A stretch of 64,000 bases of DNA from Microbotryum silenes-acaulis (GCA_003665825.1 QPFY01000001.1:1853001-1917000), one strand, 5' to 3'; counted from the first letter of the stretch, positions 1-14,354 are shown. Notes: generated by a model not told the origin, from the letters alone. Numbers and translations are program-made.

Positions 1-137
1 CATGGAGAGGAGAAGAGAAGGTTGAAAGCTGCTATTGGGACTGGGAGTGCTGCGCAGTTCCGTTTTTGAAAGCCAACTTGAGATCATCGCTTCCACTTGG
101 CCCGATCCTACCGGTCGATCACATGAGTACATCCTAC

Positions 138-2480
138 CTACGGAACGCCATGGTTTCTAGAAGATGCACGTACATGTGAATACATGCACTTGGTGCCGCT
201 GCTGGTTTCCGCCCAGGTGCAGCGACCGGTGTTGCGCAGCTCCTGCAGAACGTGCGGAACTCAGGCATTGTCAGCTCGGGCGACATCCGAACACCTGAAA
301 TCATAAGAAACAACTGTCACTTTGCAAGGGTGCCTTGCGACATCTTCTCTTAGATGCCTGATCTGCCTCGAGTTGAGGTCGTAGTCGTGTGCACGACCAC
401 AAGTGCCACGCGCAGTGCAGCCGTTACCGCTGAGATAGTGGAACACGCAGATCTGGGGATTCTGTTGCAGGAAGCCACGGTTGGTGTCAAGAGGACGCAT
501 GCCGGGGTTAAGACCGGCTTTTTTTTCGTCGCGAAACCTCGTTCCAGGCACAGCTGGATTGATCCTCCTCCACTTCGCCGCCGCCGAGGGGGCTTTGGGA
601 GAGTGCGCTTTTGACGAGATGCGCGAAGAGACGGGGGACCATTCGCCTTGGCTAGAGTCGGCATCATCCTGATGGCTATTATCATAGTCGTACGAATCCT
701 GCTCTTCTTCTTCGTACGGAGTAGAAGCCCATTGCTTCCAGCACGATGTGTCGACGGTACGGTGGGAAAACAGTCGTTGAAAGGTGATCGTGCGCCAGCC
801 GACGAACTCCAAAGCGGATGTATGTTCCTCATCCTCGAGGAAGTTCACGCTTTGAAGAAGCAAAATCGATTTGTTCAGTCCCATTGCTCGTCCGAGCCAG
901 CGAGCCCGCAAAAATGTGACGTACGCTACAAGCTTGGAGGTGATAACCTCATTTCGCGGACGGTCCCCGCCAGGGCAAAGCGAAGGACAAGTCGAAACTG
1001 TGCACCTGACCGGAGGTAAGAAGATACTCCAAATGTGCTTGGAGAAGATGTACTGACCAAGGGCGTCAGGGTGGACTCCGATCATGTATATCCTCTTGAG
1101 CGGTTTTAGAGGGCCGAGTAGCATGAGCATGGCGCCAGTCTTGCTTTCGACGGGAGCGCGGCCGATGTCGACCAGCGAAGTCAGTTCAGCCGAGTTGAAA
1201 GCCATGCAAAACTCGTCAAAGGTGGCTCCAGAAGTAATGACACGGCACTGAGGATCGACGGATAAGAATTGTCAGCCACTGCGCTCCACTTATGCCGCTC
1301 TTAATGGGCGAGAGGTCACCTTGAGGAGCATCGAAGCCAGCGACGTCTTGTCGTAGTAGGCAAAGATGATGATTTGGGGTTCTTCCCCTTCTTTATCGCA
1401 TATTGCACTTTGATCGACGCCGATGGCTGTCCGAAAACTGATACGTCAGTCGCCTGCCCGACGTCTTCATTTCGTCGCGCATCCACTAACCTCGAACATC
1501 CTTTTCGATCTCCCAGCTGACCCATTGCAGCTCTCGATTAGCCTATTGAACCACTCTCGTTGTTCTACGGATATGGCACTCACCGAAGCTGGGTGGCCGC
1601 TTGTAGACCGCCGGTCTTGCCTTGGCTCATCAGCGCGTCGGAGAAAGGCGCCGATGTTCTGAATCGATTGCCCAGGGGTAAGCACTAGAATGTGACAGGC
1701 AAGCCAGCGCGCCTCAACTCACAGATCGAGGAACACAATTACGAACGAAAGGCGAGTTGACTCCGAAATGAGCGCTGTGGTATCACGAGCACGCTCTCCA
1801 TTGCCGTTGTCAATGCAGCTGGCCGGCGGGACGAGAATAGGAGAGTGCGCCTGGGCTCGTTCTTTCACACTTAGTCGCAGCTGAGCGATCGTATCTTCTT
1901 GTTCAGCGACGATCTTCAAAGCTTTTTTGCGCTCTTCGTCGATGACCTGCAGCAGGAATGATTAGCGGATAGCAGAAGCAAGTTGCCGGTTGCCAGCTGA
2001 GTTAGCGCGACTGCCTCACACACGCGAAGTCAAAGCCCCACCTCCCCCACCTCCGATCATCACCGGTGCCATCTCGTGAGCTCACCTTGACGCGCTCCTC
2101 AAGGGAATCGGAATAGGCTTTGAGTGCATCCGAGGCATGTCTAGCGACTCTGAGGTCATCGCTGTCGTCGGCGTTGTAGTCCGAGCTGAGTAGGGGCGAC
2201 GGTGCGACGTGGGACGGGTTTGGCGCCGACGCCGACGCCGCGGCGGATTCGCTCGAGGCGACGAGCAGGCGGGATAGCAAGTCGGCGACGAACTCGTCCT
2301 GGCGCGCAATCAGGGACTGAATATCGCAGCTTCTCGCTGTCTGTGAGATTGAATGTACCTCACCAGCTTCGATCCAAAGTGTACGACTCACCTGCCACAA
2401 TCGCGCGTCCTGGGCAATCGTGCTGGCAACTACGAGTCGAGACAGCCGAGCCGAACTCGAGGTGGGGTCAGAGCCATGAC
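138..2480 (-). CDS. Tandem-CCCH zinc-finger protein with DUF7923-like domain (copy A)
   Basis: Multi-exon gene assembled by eye. The N-terminal exon (about 2095-2310) and the next one (about 1730-1950) are coiled-coil-like. A domain follows that I recognise as the fungal family paired with tandem CCCH fingers (DUF7923-like), with the strings FLDLTSAPF (split by an intron near 1665-1735), SQGKTGGLQAATQL and SLVDIGRAPVESKTGAM. The C-terminus has one finger C-x9-C-x5-C-x3-H near 405-470. A second, C-x8-C-x10-C-x3-H, is completed by a last exon ending at the TAG at 138. The acidic stretch EEEEQDSYDYDN separates the two parts. Function is unknown; fingers of this kind usually bind RNA. The start is uncertain: several short exons lie upstream of 2400. 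Its nearest relative in the window is the next gene upstream. Confidence 0.6.
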
Positions 2481-3209
2481 GGGTGATGCGGTGATGGTCG
2501 GGCTACATTATCTGCCGCTCCGGAACCAAAGGTGGAGCAAAACCACCCCACATTGACAGGCAAAAGCTGGGCCAGCCGGCAATCACACCAGTGAAGTGGG
2601 CTGATGACTCACTATCACTGGCTGCCAGGGCGGGCATATGTGGAGGTTGGGGAACAGGGGGTGGCAGCTAGACCAGTGGGTGCAGTGGATGGCACAAAAG
2701 CCAGTGTCGAGAGGTGGGCGAGTGATGCGAGTGGCGTGAATTTGACCTCACTGCCGGTCACACTTCGCACGGGCCTCCTGTCCAAATTGCTCTCGTTCGC
2801 GGTCACCTTTTTTCCCTTCCCCCCCCCCCCCTATCTCCGGAAATAGGCTCAGCTCCTCAAGCTTACTAAACTAGCTGGACATCAGCAATAACAGCATCTA
2901 TCGACTTCCAGATAGCTTTTTTCATCGGGACATCACACATCGCTCATTACCCTTCCTTGGCAGCACCATGGCTTGCATCAGTCGGGCTACGTCAGAGGGA
3001 GCCCCAGATTAGCTTTGCGCTGGCGCCCCCACGCTTCTCGCCCCCGACACAGGCGCCTGTTTGTCCACCTCCCCAGCATTTCATATCTCCACACGTCCAC
3101 AAATCATGAATCTGATATTATTGATGTTTCAATGGTATTGCTCATACTGATGTACTGTAGGATATCCCGAATGTACAAACCCCTTGCTCTCGCCGCGCGA
3201 CTTCAAGTT
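2481..3209. other. Intergenic region between the two CCCH paralogues
   Basis: No convincing coding exon on either strand. A poly-C run sits near 2820-2832 and moderately AT-rich sequence near 2860-2960. It should hold the promoter of copy A (minus strand) and the 3' end of copy B. Confidence 0.4.
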
Positions 3210-5498
3210 TCATCGCACCTGCCACCACTTCGGGCCTTCGGCGCGACCCGATTTCGAACCAGGACCGTGACCCTCATTCGACAGCGTTTGGGTTCCGAGA
3301 CGTTGAATTGCGGCTCTGTTGGTATTGTCCCCGCTCTTCATACGATTGATCGTTTTCGAGGAAGATAGCTGAATGAGGGGTGGTTTGGATGAGTTTTGGG
3401 GTGTTTGAGCATCGACGAGGGGCACAGTCACGCTCGACTCGGGAAGCGCGCTATAGTGGCTCTTTGAGAGGTGAGGCATGATCGAGGAGATGGAAAGGGA
3501 CTGTATCTTCTCTTTCGACTCTTTGAGCTTGACGACAAACGACGATCGTGGGAGACGAAGTTCAGCCCGCTTGACGAATTGGGGCCAAGGTGCTTCTTTC
3601 CCCGGATCGGTCGTCGGCTTGGTTAGGGGAGTACGGAGCATAGGAACAATCACGGTCGATAGATCCGGATGCATGAAGTTTGGGAAGGTGCAGCCTTGTC
3701 GAGAGCAGCTCAATCCTCGAGGACAAACGTGGGCGAAGAAGCAACTGTCCGCTAGAGCACATTCGGTTCCTTGAAGCGTTTGTGCGCAAGGTGTGGAGAG
3801 GAGACTGTGGCGAAGTGTGTCGAGCTTGTCCTGGAATTAAAATGCAGATGTTGGAACTCTGCTTTCAATCTTCCAGACAAGGCGAGAGGACTCACCTTGG
3901 GAATTGTATAGGCATGACTGAAAGCGCAGCTGTCTAGCGCGCACGGTACCTCTCCAAGATAGTGCTGCAGGCAAATGGGAGGGGCTTGATCCAAGAGTGA
4001 CTGCAATACCCTTCTGAGCTCAGCTCGAGTAGCCATCAAAGCCATCCGATGTGGGCTTACTCTATACTCATCCAGCTTCAACCCCCTCACCGCCCGCCTA
4101 TTTCGGCGCAGCAATGTCTTCCTCAGCAAATCCGAAGTGTCCAGAATGACAGGAGAGCGTTGGATCAATTCGGGAGGAACCCAAGTTCCGACAACAGGTT
4201 CAACGAAGCTGATTTTATTTGGGTACCTCGAAGTTTCCTCGGGTGTTGAAGGTCCAGAACAGATCATGTTGGCGCATTCGAGGTCGAGGGCCCAACGACC
4301 GAGGATGAGCGACGAGCAAGAGTCGAGGCGGGAGTAGAGCGCTGCTAGGCCTTTGGGTGGTCAAGAGTTGAGATCAATGAGTGAAGCTCGGGAGTTCGAT
4401 GGAGATGAACGGCTTATGCGACTAACCTCGTAAGCGCTGCAGTGTCTCGTTCCTCGGTGCATCGGACGCTACGAGGAGAAACAAAGGATGTGCCTTGTTA
4501 AACGATGCCACCTGGTGGAATCTCAACTGCTGCAGTCAGTATTAAAGCAGAGTGAACATACTGTACTAAGCAAGCTATGCTCACGAATTCGTCCAACTCT
4601 CTCTCTGAGCTAATTACACCCTCAGCGCACATATCCGCGACGAGTTGTGAGTCCCGAGATCTGCTCGACACCCCACAAAAAACAGTTCAAGCATAAACAG
4701 CCCACCGAAGCAGAACAACAATAGGAGAAGTACCCACAAAAATATGTAGGTCATCACACTGCAGCCCGCTCTCTCTGCGGGTAAGTACGACCGAACTTTG
4801 TTGCGCAATCCTCGAGCGGCATTTCGACCCGCTTCGTCGGGCCGGTGGAAGAGGGTGGAGTCGAACATGTCGAGTTCAAAGTCCCTTTGGGCGATAAAGA
4901 TGTTACATCAATACCAAGTTCATGACACGGGAAAGGGCTCGCTGAACTCACAACAAGACCACCGCCAGACTCTTCGACCCCTGCCCCCTCCTCCTCTTAC
5001 TCAACACCACCACCTCCCGACGTAGGTTGTTCACCTCCTCCATCGTCTCCCTCCTTTCCACTTCCATCCTTTCACAGATCTCGGTCATAGACTGGATCTT
5101 CCGCTTGAGGTGCGCCATCTCATTCCTCAAGTCAGTCGATTGAGGGGAGGCGGAGGAGCGGTCAAGTTCGGCCCCAATGCGGGGCCCCTGTTCATTGACG
5201 AAGGCGGGGGAGAGGGGTGTTTCCGCCTCGTGAGCAGTGTGCCGGGAAGCAGGAGTTTTTCGGGGATCGAAAGAGCCGCGCTGATCTATCTTTGAGGGGT
5301 TCTGATCAAGATGATCTGATGGACAGCACAGGACAAGGATGTCAGTCTCGGTGTGTGATCGCGGTCCACGTGACGTGGGTCGAAGGGCCCAGCAAGCGCC
5401 GAGCACGTTCTTGATCTGGGCGACGGCGATAAAGTAGCGCGCAGGTCGTTCGTAGCCGAGAAGAGAGACTCACCGAGTCCTCCATGCTCATATTCCAT
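3210..5498 (-). CDS. Tandem-CCCH zinc-finger protein with DUF7923-like domain (copy B)
   Basis: A second member of the same family, on the same strand, directly upstream of copy A. The likely start MEYEHGGLG is at 5498. A coiled coil follows (LRNEMAHLKRKIQSMTEI and onward, about 4960-5130), then the domain core FELDMFDSTLFHRPDEAGRN across an intron near 4870-4950, and an exon with VASFNKAHPLFLLVASDAP near 4450-4520. The first finger is C-x9-C-x4-C-x3-H (ICLQHYLGEVPC...H, near 3905-3990). A cysteine-rich second module (ADSCFFAH, CPRGLSCSRQGC) lies near 3660-3770. Unlike copy A it has a long serine-rich tail and stops at 3210. Function unknown; RNA binding is inferred only from the fingers. Exon borders are approximate. 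Confidence 0.6.
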
Positions 5499-6031
5499 CG
5501 CTACTACCCGAAGATGGTATTCAGTTCACAACCAGGAAGAAGGAAGGACCGAACCAACGAAGTCTTATCGGGAGGGGGCGGAAGGAAGACAAAGAAACCC
5601 CAAAGCGAGACCTCCTCAGATCTCTTCACGAATCACGAATCCTTCCCAAGAGACTAGCGCGTTTTCATATACGAGGCTCTTGGCCTCACCTGCTGGCCTA
5701 GGCGCTAGCCTAGATCGCCTTCCAAAACCTCCCCCGCCCGATAGGAGCCACCGAATCTCCGCTTTGAGGTGGGGAAAGCGGAGAGGGCCCAAGGCCTAAG
5801 CGCTTCCGTGCTCAGCGCTTTGACCTTTTCGGCTGATTCGACGGACTCCTTTCGTAAGAAGTGAGTGACTTTGAGCTTCCGCCTTATATCCGGAGAGGAC
5901 ATGTGTTGGGCTCATCAAGCCTGGTTGGTCCCTGGAGTTTGCGATCTACATTCACTTCACCCCAAAACACCTCCGTAATTCAACAACAATGTAAGGTGTG
6001 ACGCGTCCCGGTAAAAGCCTTGTCGACCACC
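5499..6031. other. Intergenic region upstream of copy B
   Basis: About 530 bp between the 3' end of the DHX35 gene and the start of CCCH copy B. A 65-codon minus-strand reading frame (5705-5902) is present but resembles nothing I know. I treat the region as promoter and 3' flank. Confidence 0.35.
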
Positions 6032-8996
6032 CTACTGCACGGCAGACTCGGTCTCTTTGAATGAATAATAATGAGGTGCCAGCTCCGTCAACCACTCGAC
6101 TTCGATGGATGTTACGTCGCGCATGAACCTCTTCGTAGCTGGGTGCAGGGGATCAAGCTCAACATCAGCACCGCTTCTGTTTGTTTCGCGTGGCCCTTCA
6201 AGACAAGGCCGTGACTGACTTTCGATCACTTCGTGGTAGATGACATAAGGCGTCAAGGGCGTTCGTGTGAACATGACCGAGCTAGGATGGACGTGTAGGA
6301 GCTGTTATCCAAGACAACGCGCATCCGAACAATTAGCCACAACCCTCGTGAAGGGTCAGTCCAAGCAGGTCCAAGCCCCAAGACTCACCGCATTCTCCCT
6401 GACACTCCGATACGTTCCATCCGGCTGCACCCTCGCGCAGTTCCTGAAATACCCACTCGTCAAACATCTCCTGACCTTCGCATGATCCGTCCCACAAGAG
6501 ATCAATGGAATCTCGAACCTCTGCAAATACTTCTTCAACTGCGTACGGATACTCAACGCCCTCGACAAGGCTTTGAAGTTGAGCCTATGGGTATGACACC
6601 ACTTTGATGCCTTGCGACCGTGTTTGACGAAGGCGTTGTAGACGTTGAGATGGGTGAGATGGTCGCCTTCTTCGACGATGAATTTGCGTCGTTCGAGTTC
6701 GTGGCGCACCGAGTCGCCTTCGTCCATGATGAAGACGTTCTGTGAAACATGGCAGCAATGCTGAGGTAAAGTCTTGAGAATCTCTACGGTCAGCCTGTCG
6801 CTCACCTGAACGCTACTCATCGCCGCGATTGTCAAGATCTCATTCGAGCAACCGAATTCCGCCGAATCGAGCAACTACGTAAACCGCAAACGATCATGTC
6901 GCATCAGCATCGGAGCTGAATCAGCTTGGAACTTGTACCCCCACTCACAATCTTGGCCATCATACAATCAATCGGCATTTCAGCCATCCTCTCCCCCAAG
7001 GGTTTGGTCAATTTGCCCTCGTCATCCAACGCGCCGAGGCAGAACAAGAACTCGAGCGCTCGTTCCAACATCGCCGAACTAGGCGGATCCATCCAGTCGA
7101 ACCGAAGGACGTTTTGGATACCTAGAAGACGGAGTTGAAGAACGACCAGGGAGAGGTCGGAGCGCGTGAGTTCGGGTGGAGTTGTCGGGAGGAGCGAGGG
7201 GAGGACGGAGGAGGGGAATAAGCGAAAACATTTGCCAGGGGAAGTACGGCCAGCTCGCCCAGCCCGTTGTTGCAGAGAGGCGATGGAACACGGGGTCGTA
7301 ACTAAGGCGTCCATGCCAGTGAGAGGATTAAAGGATTTGAGCTGCGGATGGCGGAGCGTCACCGGTCAGCACCTGCGAAGACAGCTTGAGCTCAAGTCCA
7401 ATTCGAAAACGAACCTTGACCAAGCCCGAATCAATCACATATTTGATCCCATCGATCGTGACCGACGCTTCGGCGACATTTGTGCTGACAATAACCTTTC
7501 TCGTTCTCGAGGGTGGGGGTTGGAACACGGCCATCTGCGCCTCCGTCGAAAGGCCCGAATGCAGAGGTAGTGCTCGTAGATCAGCTGCACCACTCGGCAT
7601 CCGATTCATGTTGTCCGCCAGCTGCTGGAGACATCGATCGATCTCGTCTCGACCGGTCAAGAAGATGAGAATGTCGCCCGGTGGATACTAGTGCGGTGAG
7701 AAACAGCGGTCAGTCGGAGTTTATCTCGCCTTGGGAGCCGACGTGCGACGAAGCTCACTTTCAGATGAATGTCAAAGACCGTCTCTACGACCTTGAGAAC
7801 CAGATCCGCCGCCGGTTCATCAAGGTAGGCGATGTCGACGGAGTATGATCTCCCCTCAAGTCGAACCATGACCGCCTCACTCTTGGCTGGTTTACGCTTA
7901 TCGTCCCATCTCGACCTTTTCGCCGGTGGTGGGAGGTGCGAGTCGTCTTTGGGGTTGATGCCTAATGATGCTACGGATGAGGAAGGTGGGAACGTGTTGA
8001 AGTAGTCGACAAAGGATTGGGCATCGATGGTCGCGGAGGAAATGATGATGCGCAGGGAGGGTCGAACCCGGCGGATCCTGGGGAATCAGTAGGAAGCATG
8101 AGTACATCAGACCAGGACGAGGAGTAACCTTGACCTCACTTTTTAAGCACGCCCAACAAAAGATCGGTATAGGTGCTCCTCTCGTGAGCTTCGTCGACCA
8201 TGATGACCGAGTACCTGTGTGATCAAGGCGAGCTTGAAGATCATAAGTCACCCTCTCAGGGAGCGCGTCATGCTCGCCAGACCCACTTTGACAAGAGCGG
8301 ATCCAACAAGATCTCTCTGAAGAGCATGCCATCGGTGAGGAACAGGATCTTGGTCTCGGGGTTGCACAATGCCTCGAAGCGGATCGAGTAACCGACTTGG
8401 TCGCCGAGCACGGAACCGACTTCTTCGGCGACGCGTTGGGCGACTGACACGGCGGCTACCCTGGGGCATGGCAATTGGATTGAGGTCAATTTCTAGTGCA
8501 GAGGATGGAGCTTCGAGAAGTGTGTCTGTCTCACCTCCTCGGTTGTGTGATGCCGATGGATTTGCCTTCGCTCGCCCATCCGGCTTCGAGCAGGAACTGA
8601 GGCAATTGAGTACTCTTGCCGGTTCCGGTGGGCGACTGTAGCACGACGACGGGATGATGTTCCAACAGATACAGCAAGGCGTCCTCTGCATTTGCGTGTT
8701 CGCGCCGATCCGAGGTCGGGACCCGAGTCGATCGAGTAGAAAAAGTGGGGGTTGAACATGGGGAGGATCAGCGCTCGGGTCTCACAGCGCTGCGGAGGAC
8801 CAGATCGCCATGTTATGGACTGACTCTGCTTGGCAATAGGCAAACGATACCTCCTCTCTGCGACGGAGATGTTGTGCGCGACTTTGCCCGTGATGGCCCC
8901 CACGGAGGAACCGCCTCCCCCCTCTGCAGCGGACGAGTCACCATCCCGGTCGATCGACGAACCGGGCGCGACCGTACCTGGCTTCCAGAACGACAT
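6032..8996 (-). CDS. DHX35: DEAH-box RNA helicase, DHX35 type
   Basis: ATP-dependent RNA helicase of the DEAH/RHA family, the group that remodels spliceosomes; DHX35 is associated with the catalytic spliceosome. The start [12 protein letters not shown] at 8996 matches the DHX35 N-terminus. Motifs in order: P-loop SPTGTGKST (near 8620), TQPRRVAA, FLTDGML, DEAH inside [10 protein letters not shown] (near 8195), [22 protein letters not shown], and [18 protein letters not shown] (near 7250). The winged-helix and ratchet region follows ([20 protein letters not shown]). The OB-fold C-terminus ends in the DHX35-like string [10 protein letters not shown] before the stop at 6032. All helicase motifs are intact, and there are about ten short introns. 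It shares a 220-bp divergent promoter with the tryptophanyl-tRNA synthetase gene. Confidence in the subfamily is high because both ends match. Confidence 0.9.
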
Positions 8997-9216
8997 GCCA
9001 CGCTTGACCGGTGGGGTGGGATAGAAACGCTGGGGGTGGACGAGGGAAGCGTGTAAGGGAGGCCAGGGCGGTGAGGTGGGGTTGGGCCTGGGCGCTGGCG
9101 CTGGCTTGCTTGCGCTCGGACCGCCTCCAGTTACTTCGCACTGCTTCGCACACCCCACTTTCCGGCAGCCGTCCTCGAGCGCGGCAGAGACACACACCTC
9201 AACATCCGCCCAGATC
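8997..9216. promoter_or_regulatory. Bidirectional promoter region, DHX35 / mitochondrial TrpRS
   Basis: Only 220 bp separate the two divergent start codons, so both promoters must lie here or overlap the genes. No TATA box was recognised. Confidence 0.45.
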
Positions 9217-10756
<1,540 letters not shown>

Positions 10757-10803
10757 GAATACAACGGTGCAATCGGGTACTAGGCTGGGATTATACACTA
10801 GGC

Positions 10804-11837
10804 TCAGTGATCCGCTTCGAGGAATTCGGTGATGAGCGGGATAGGAGTGCCCATCCAGGTCGCTCGCTCGGTGTGGTCTCTCAGAGCGTCGTTCGTGTTG
10901 GGGTGGATCCTGTAGGTTCCCATCCTCCAATCAGTCACCTGAAGACCCAAGGGGCCAAGATCCATAGGGACTCACAGTACGGACAAGGGTCCGCGGTAAG
11001 CGACCAAAAACCCCAACAGAGCGCCGACTTGGACGGGCGTGAAAACGTTGACTTCGAACATGGCGATCGGGTGGGGGCTGAAGGAGAGGGTTCCACTTGA
11101 AATTCAGTAGAGTTGACCCGTATGGTAGAATGACAGGACATGTCCCAGGTAAAGCGCACTGACCCCACCGCTCTATCCCAGAACTTGTAGATTCGTAACT
11201 CGGGGAACTCGCGGCGGATGCGTTCGTGCAATTTTTTCGCGTGTTCGACCTGGTCGAGAGCAGAGTGATAGGCAAAGTATAAGTCGACCTGTTCTTTTAT
11301 GAGATCCTTTTGAGAAGAGGGGCCGTGCGACATTTTTGTCTGTAGCGCCAAGTCAGATGACTAGCCAGCCTGGGCACGCGTGAAGTGAGGATCGTGCGGA
11401 ACCCGAGAGCCGTCGCACCAGTCCATTGCATACGAATGGTAGCCAACGCGCGAAAAGCTGGGACGTACCTGGGTCTTGGAGCCCAAGTTGTAGTAGATGT
11501 GGAAGCTGGCAACACCCAAATCGCCGAAACTCAGTCCCAGCCTCGCATATTCAGTCTCAGCCGCGGCCTGACACCCCCGGCACACAATCCGCCCCCACAT
11601 GCATGGCGGACCTTCCGGACGGATCCCGACCGCAATCACTCACTCGAACACATTATCGCTCCTACTCCCATCCGTCAAAAAGGGTTGCTCGTACTTCTCA
11701 TACCAAGGACTCTGACTCGCTCTGGTCTGATCGTTGGCGAGGGATTTGCCGTCGGGGTTCGTCCCCTCGGGGAGAGTCGAGCTCGTGTTGAACGTGGTCG
11801 GTAGGGGATCGAGGTGGGTGTATTTGCGGTAGGACAT
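10804..11837 (-). CDS. DOPA 4,5-dioxygenase-family protein
   Basis: Small enzyme of the DOPA dioxygenase family (extradiol ring cleavage; in Amanita it opens DOPA for betalain-type pigments). In other fungi the substrate is usually unknown. The start MSYRKYTHLDPLPTTF is at 11837. A small exon encodes the start of the domain as DFHIYYNLGSKTQ (about 11470-11510). The next encodes DLYFAYHSALDQVEHAKKLH and ELRIYKFWDRAVG. The last two carry SPHPIAMFEVN, LVAYRGPLSVL, and IHPNTNDALRDHTERATWMG. The histidines of FHIYY, SPHP, IHPNT and DHT are the expected conserved ones. The stop is at 10804. The 489-bp upstream interval is shared with the divergent TIM54 gene. Substrate cannot be told from sequence. 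Confidence 0.8.
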
Positions 11838-12325
11838 GTTTGGGGAAGGAGGATGATGTAGGGCTCGAGCCGGTCTCTGTATGTGCTTGTTGGAGAAGGA
11901 AGGTAGAGTGCGAAGGGCACAGAACTGGAGTGTCACTGCAGAACTCGGTAGATTGGCCTGATCGGTCAGCCAGCTCGACCGTCGGCCGGGTGGATGCACA
12001 GATCAGATATCTGCTGAGCGATCAAGTTGCCTAATTCTCTCAGTCACTAACGAACACGCTAGCCCGTCTTTCACATCGACTTTTCAACAAACAAAAACTT
12101 CACAACCCCAAGTGTGAAGCAAATTTCTTGCAGTGTTTACTCCCGGTCGATCGCCCTAGTAACGAATTCGAAGCGGGAGGTCCAAGCGGGCACGATACTG
12201 AAACGATCGCCCGGCAGCAGCAGGCAGCGCCCGGCCGAGGCTCGCGCGGGGGCTTGCGAAGCTCGGTACGTTCGTGGCCTTCTCCGTAACCACCCTCGAG
12301 CTTTCGAGCTCGATTTCCACCAAAC
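11838..12325. promoter_or_regulatory. Divergent promoter region, DOPA-dioxygenase-like gene / TIM54
   Basis: A 488-bp interval between two divergent start codons. The part just before TIM54 is AC- and CT-rich; no defined regulatory motif was recognised. Confidence 0.4.
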
Positions 12326-14354
12326 ATGTCCACTCCACCACCACCACCGCCACCACCTCCGGCTCCTTCGGGCTCGACACCCAATGTCGTCCCTGCTGTA
12401 CCGGAAGCAACACCTGCACCTGCACCTGCGGCTGCTACTGCACCCGCACCCAAAGTCGCGGCAGCTCCTCGAGTCCTTCCTCCGCCCGTGAAGCGACCGA
12501 CCAATCCGTGAGTATTCAAACAAACTCACTCGCGGGTCTCGATCATTCATCCCCGAACCTTCTCCACAGCTTCGTCTACCTCGGTATCCCCCAAGCGGTC
12601 TTTGACTGGCGACCGAAACGACCGGGACCAAAAATGTCCGTGTTCCTACTGACGACGGTGACCCTAACGGGAGCCTATGTATACGACCGAAGGGAATGCA
12701 AGAGGATACAGCAGGAGTACATCGATAAGGTCAAATGGATGTCGGAGGAGACGATGGGGTCCGAACAGAACGCGAGAAAATTGAAGGTTTATGGGGCTAG
12801 GGTTCCGGATGATGGCGAGTTGGAGAGGAGTACGAAATGGTTCAAGAGGTACATGAGGGTGAGTAACATGCATCCCAATGCACGACCGAAATGAACCAAT
12901 ACTCATCACCGCACCCTCCTCAGCCCATCTTGGTCGCGAGTGGGACGGACTACATCATCAAAACGGGGACCAACCCTGGAGGACTAGGACGTACCCTCCT
13001 CGCCGAGATCCGCGCACGACGCATCACCGAAGCCTCCAAGGACCCTTCCATCGCCTCGGCCAAAGCCTCGACCAGCAACGTCTCGACGACCAACTCGGCG
13101 CAGGAGAACGTCGAGCTCGTCCTCTCGGCCAAGGAGGAACAGGAACGCCTGCACGAGAAGGAAGGCGGTATCATCCTGTTGGGTCGATCGGCGTTGAAGG
13201 AATATTTGTGGGCGATGAAGAAGGGGTACAACGAGACGATCGATCTCAGGAAAGAGGCACGATTGGAAGGATTGGGCTTGGGATCGAACGAGAGGAGAAA
13301 GGATGGGAGGTGGGAGAGGGAGGAAGAGTTGATGGTCAGGGAGTTAGAGGAGGAGGATGCCAGGAACCCTCTGGGAGGACCGTTCGACGATGTCAAGATC
13401 CCGGAAGGGTTGAACAGCGTCAACGACTCGGAGGCACAGTCGACAACATTGGCACCGGGTCTAGGCTCGCTCAGCTACACCCCTTACAGTGCGATCGGCA
13501 TCACCCCAAAAACTTCGAGCAAAACCAAGCCATCGCTCGAGCCGACAGATGACGAGACCCCCCTTATCTTGCCTCCTCCCTCGACCATCCCCGAACAACC
13601 TCCGCTCCTCCTCGTCCCCTTCTCGTACGCTTTCGGTATTCAGAAATGGCCTTCCAAGCTCTACCACTTCTTCAACCACCGCTCCGACGTCCGACAAGGG
13701 GGCGAATACGCCTTGGCGGCCATTTGGGCCCAAACCCGACCTTTTCACGCTCCCCCTACCGCCCTCCAGCCCGAAGCGCTCTTGAACGACGAAACAGTTG
13801 CTGCGATCCGACGAGGCGAACAACACGAATCCGTCATCGAGGACGCCAAAGCCCTGACCGGTTCGCCCGATCTCGACTTCCTCGCCGAAACAGATGAAAC
13901 GGCATTGCAGTTCCGTCGTTCGTACCGCAAGCTTCCGACCGCTCACGAGTTCGCCAAGAGGAGTTATTACAAGGATGATCTGCCGCCCAAGTTGAAGACG
14001 GCGAGAGAGATCAATTCGGGCGAAAGGTCTTTTACGAAGGCGGAGGAGAAGTACCCACCCAAGATGGAGAGTGAGTTGAGGAAGGAGAGGTTGGACAAGG
14101 AGTTGAGATGGAGGCGCGAATTGGAAGGCTGGGCCGTGGTGAGAAGTGGGAGTGGGATCGCTTGGGATGAGGAGAGATGGGGGGTGGGACAGGGGGCCGG
14201 GACGCCGTTCAAGGTGTTTGAGCTGCTTGGGGAGGGAGCCAAGAGGGAGTTGTCGAGGAAAGCGCAGGAGTGGGAGCAGGAGAAGAGGAGGAAGGAGGAG
14301 GCGAGGGAGGAGTGGTTCAGGATGAACCCGACCACCGAGGGCAAGGATGATTGA
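12326..14354 (+). CDS. TIM54: TIM54, mitochondrial inner-membrane translocase subunit
   Basis: Subunit of the TIM22 complex that inserts carrier proteins into the mitochondrial inner membrane. A proline/alanine-rich N-terminus (ten consecutive prolines after MSTP) is followed across an intron (12508-12569) by the Tim54 signature: FVYLGIPQAVFDWRPKRPGP, a single hydrophobic segment VFLLTTVTLTGAYVY, and then KRIQQEYIDKV. After a second intron come PILVASGTDYIIKTGTNPGG, a long charged/coiled soluble region, and the conserved late block with LLLVPFSYAFGIQKWPSKLYHFF (first residues cited) and RSDVRQGGEYALAAI. The stop at 14354 follows a Glu/Arg-rich tail. Length (about 600 residues) is a little above yeast Tim54, owing to the low-complexity N-terminus and central spacer. 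Confidence 0.85.

Noticed and set aside
5705..5902. 65-codon minus-strand reading frame between the CCCH genes and DHX35
   Set aside because: Short, no similarity I recognise, no splice context, and located where a promoter or UTR is expected.
12326..12510. Long CCA/CCG repeat tract as a possible microsatellite or repeat element
   Set aside because: It is the coding sequence for the polyproline N-terminus of TIM54, in frame with the following exon.
10804..14354. A pigment (betalain-like) gene cluster around the DOPA-dioxygenase-like gene
   Set aside because: Its neighbours are housekeeping mitochondrial genes (TrpRS, TIM54, thiouridylase), and no tyrosinase or transferase is near.
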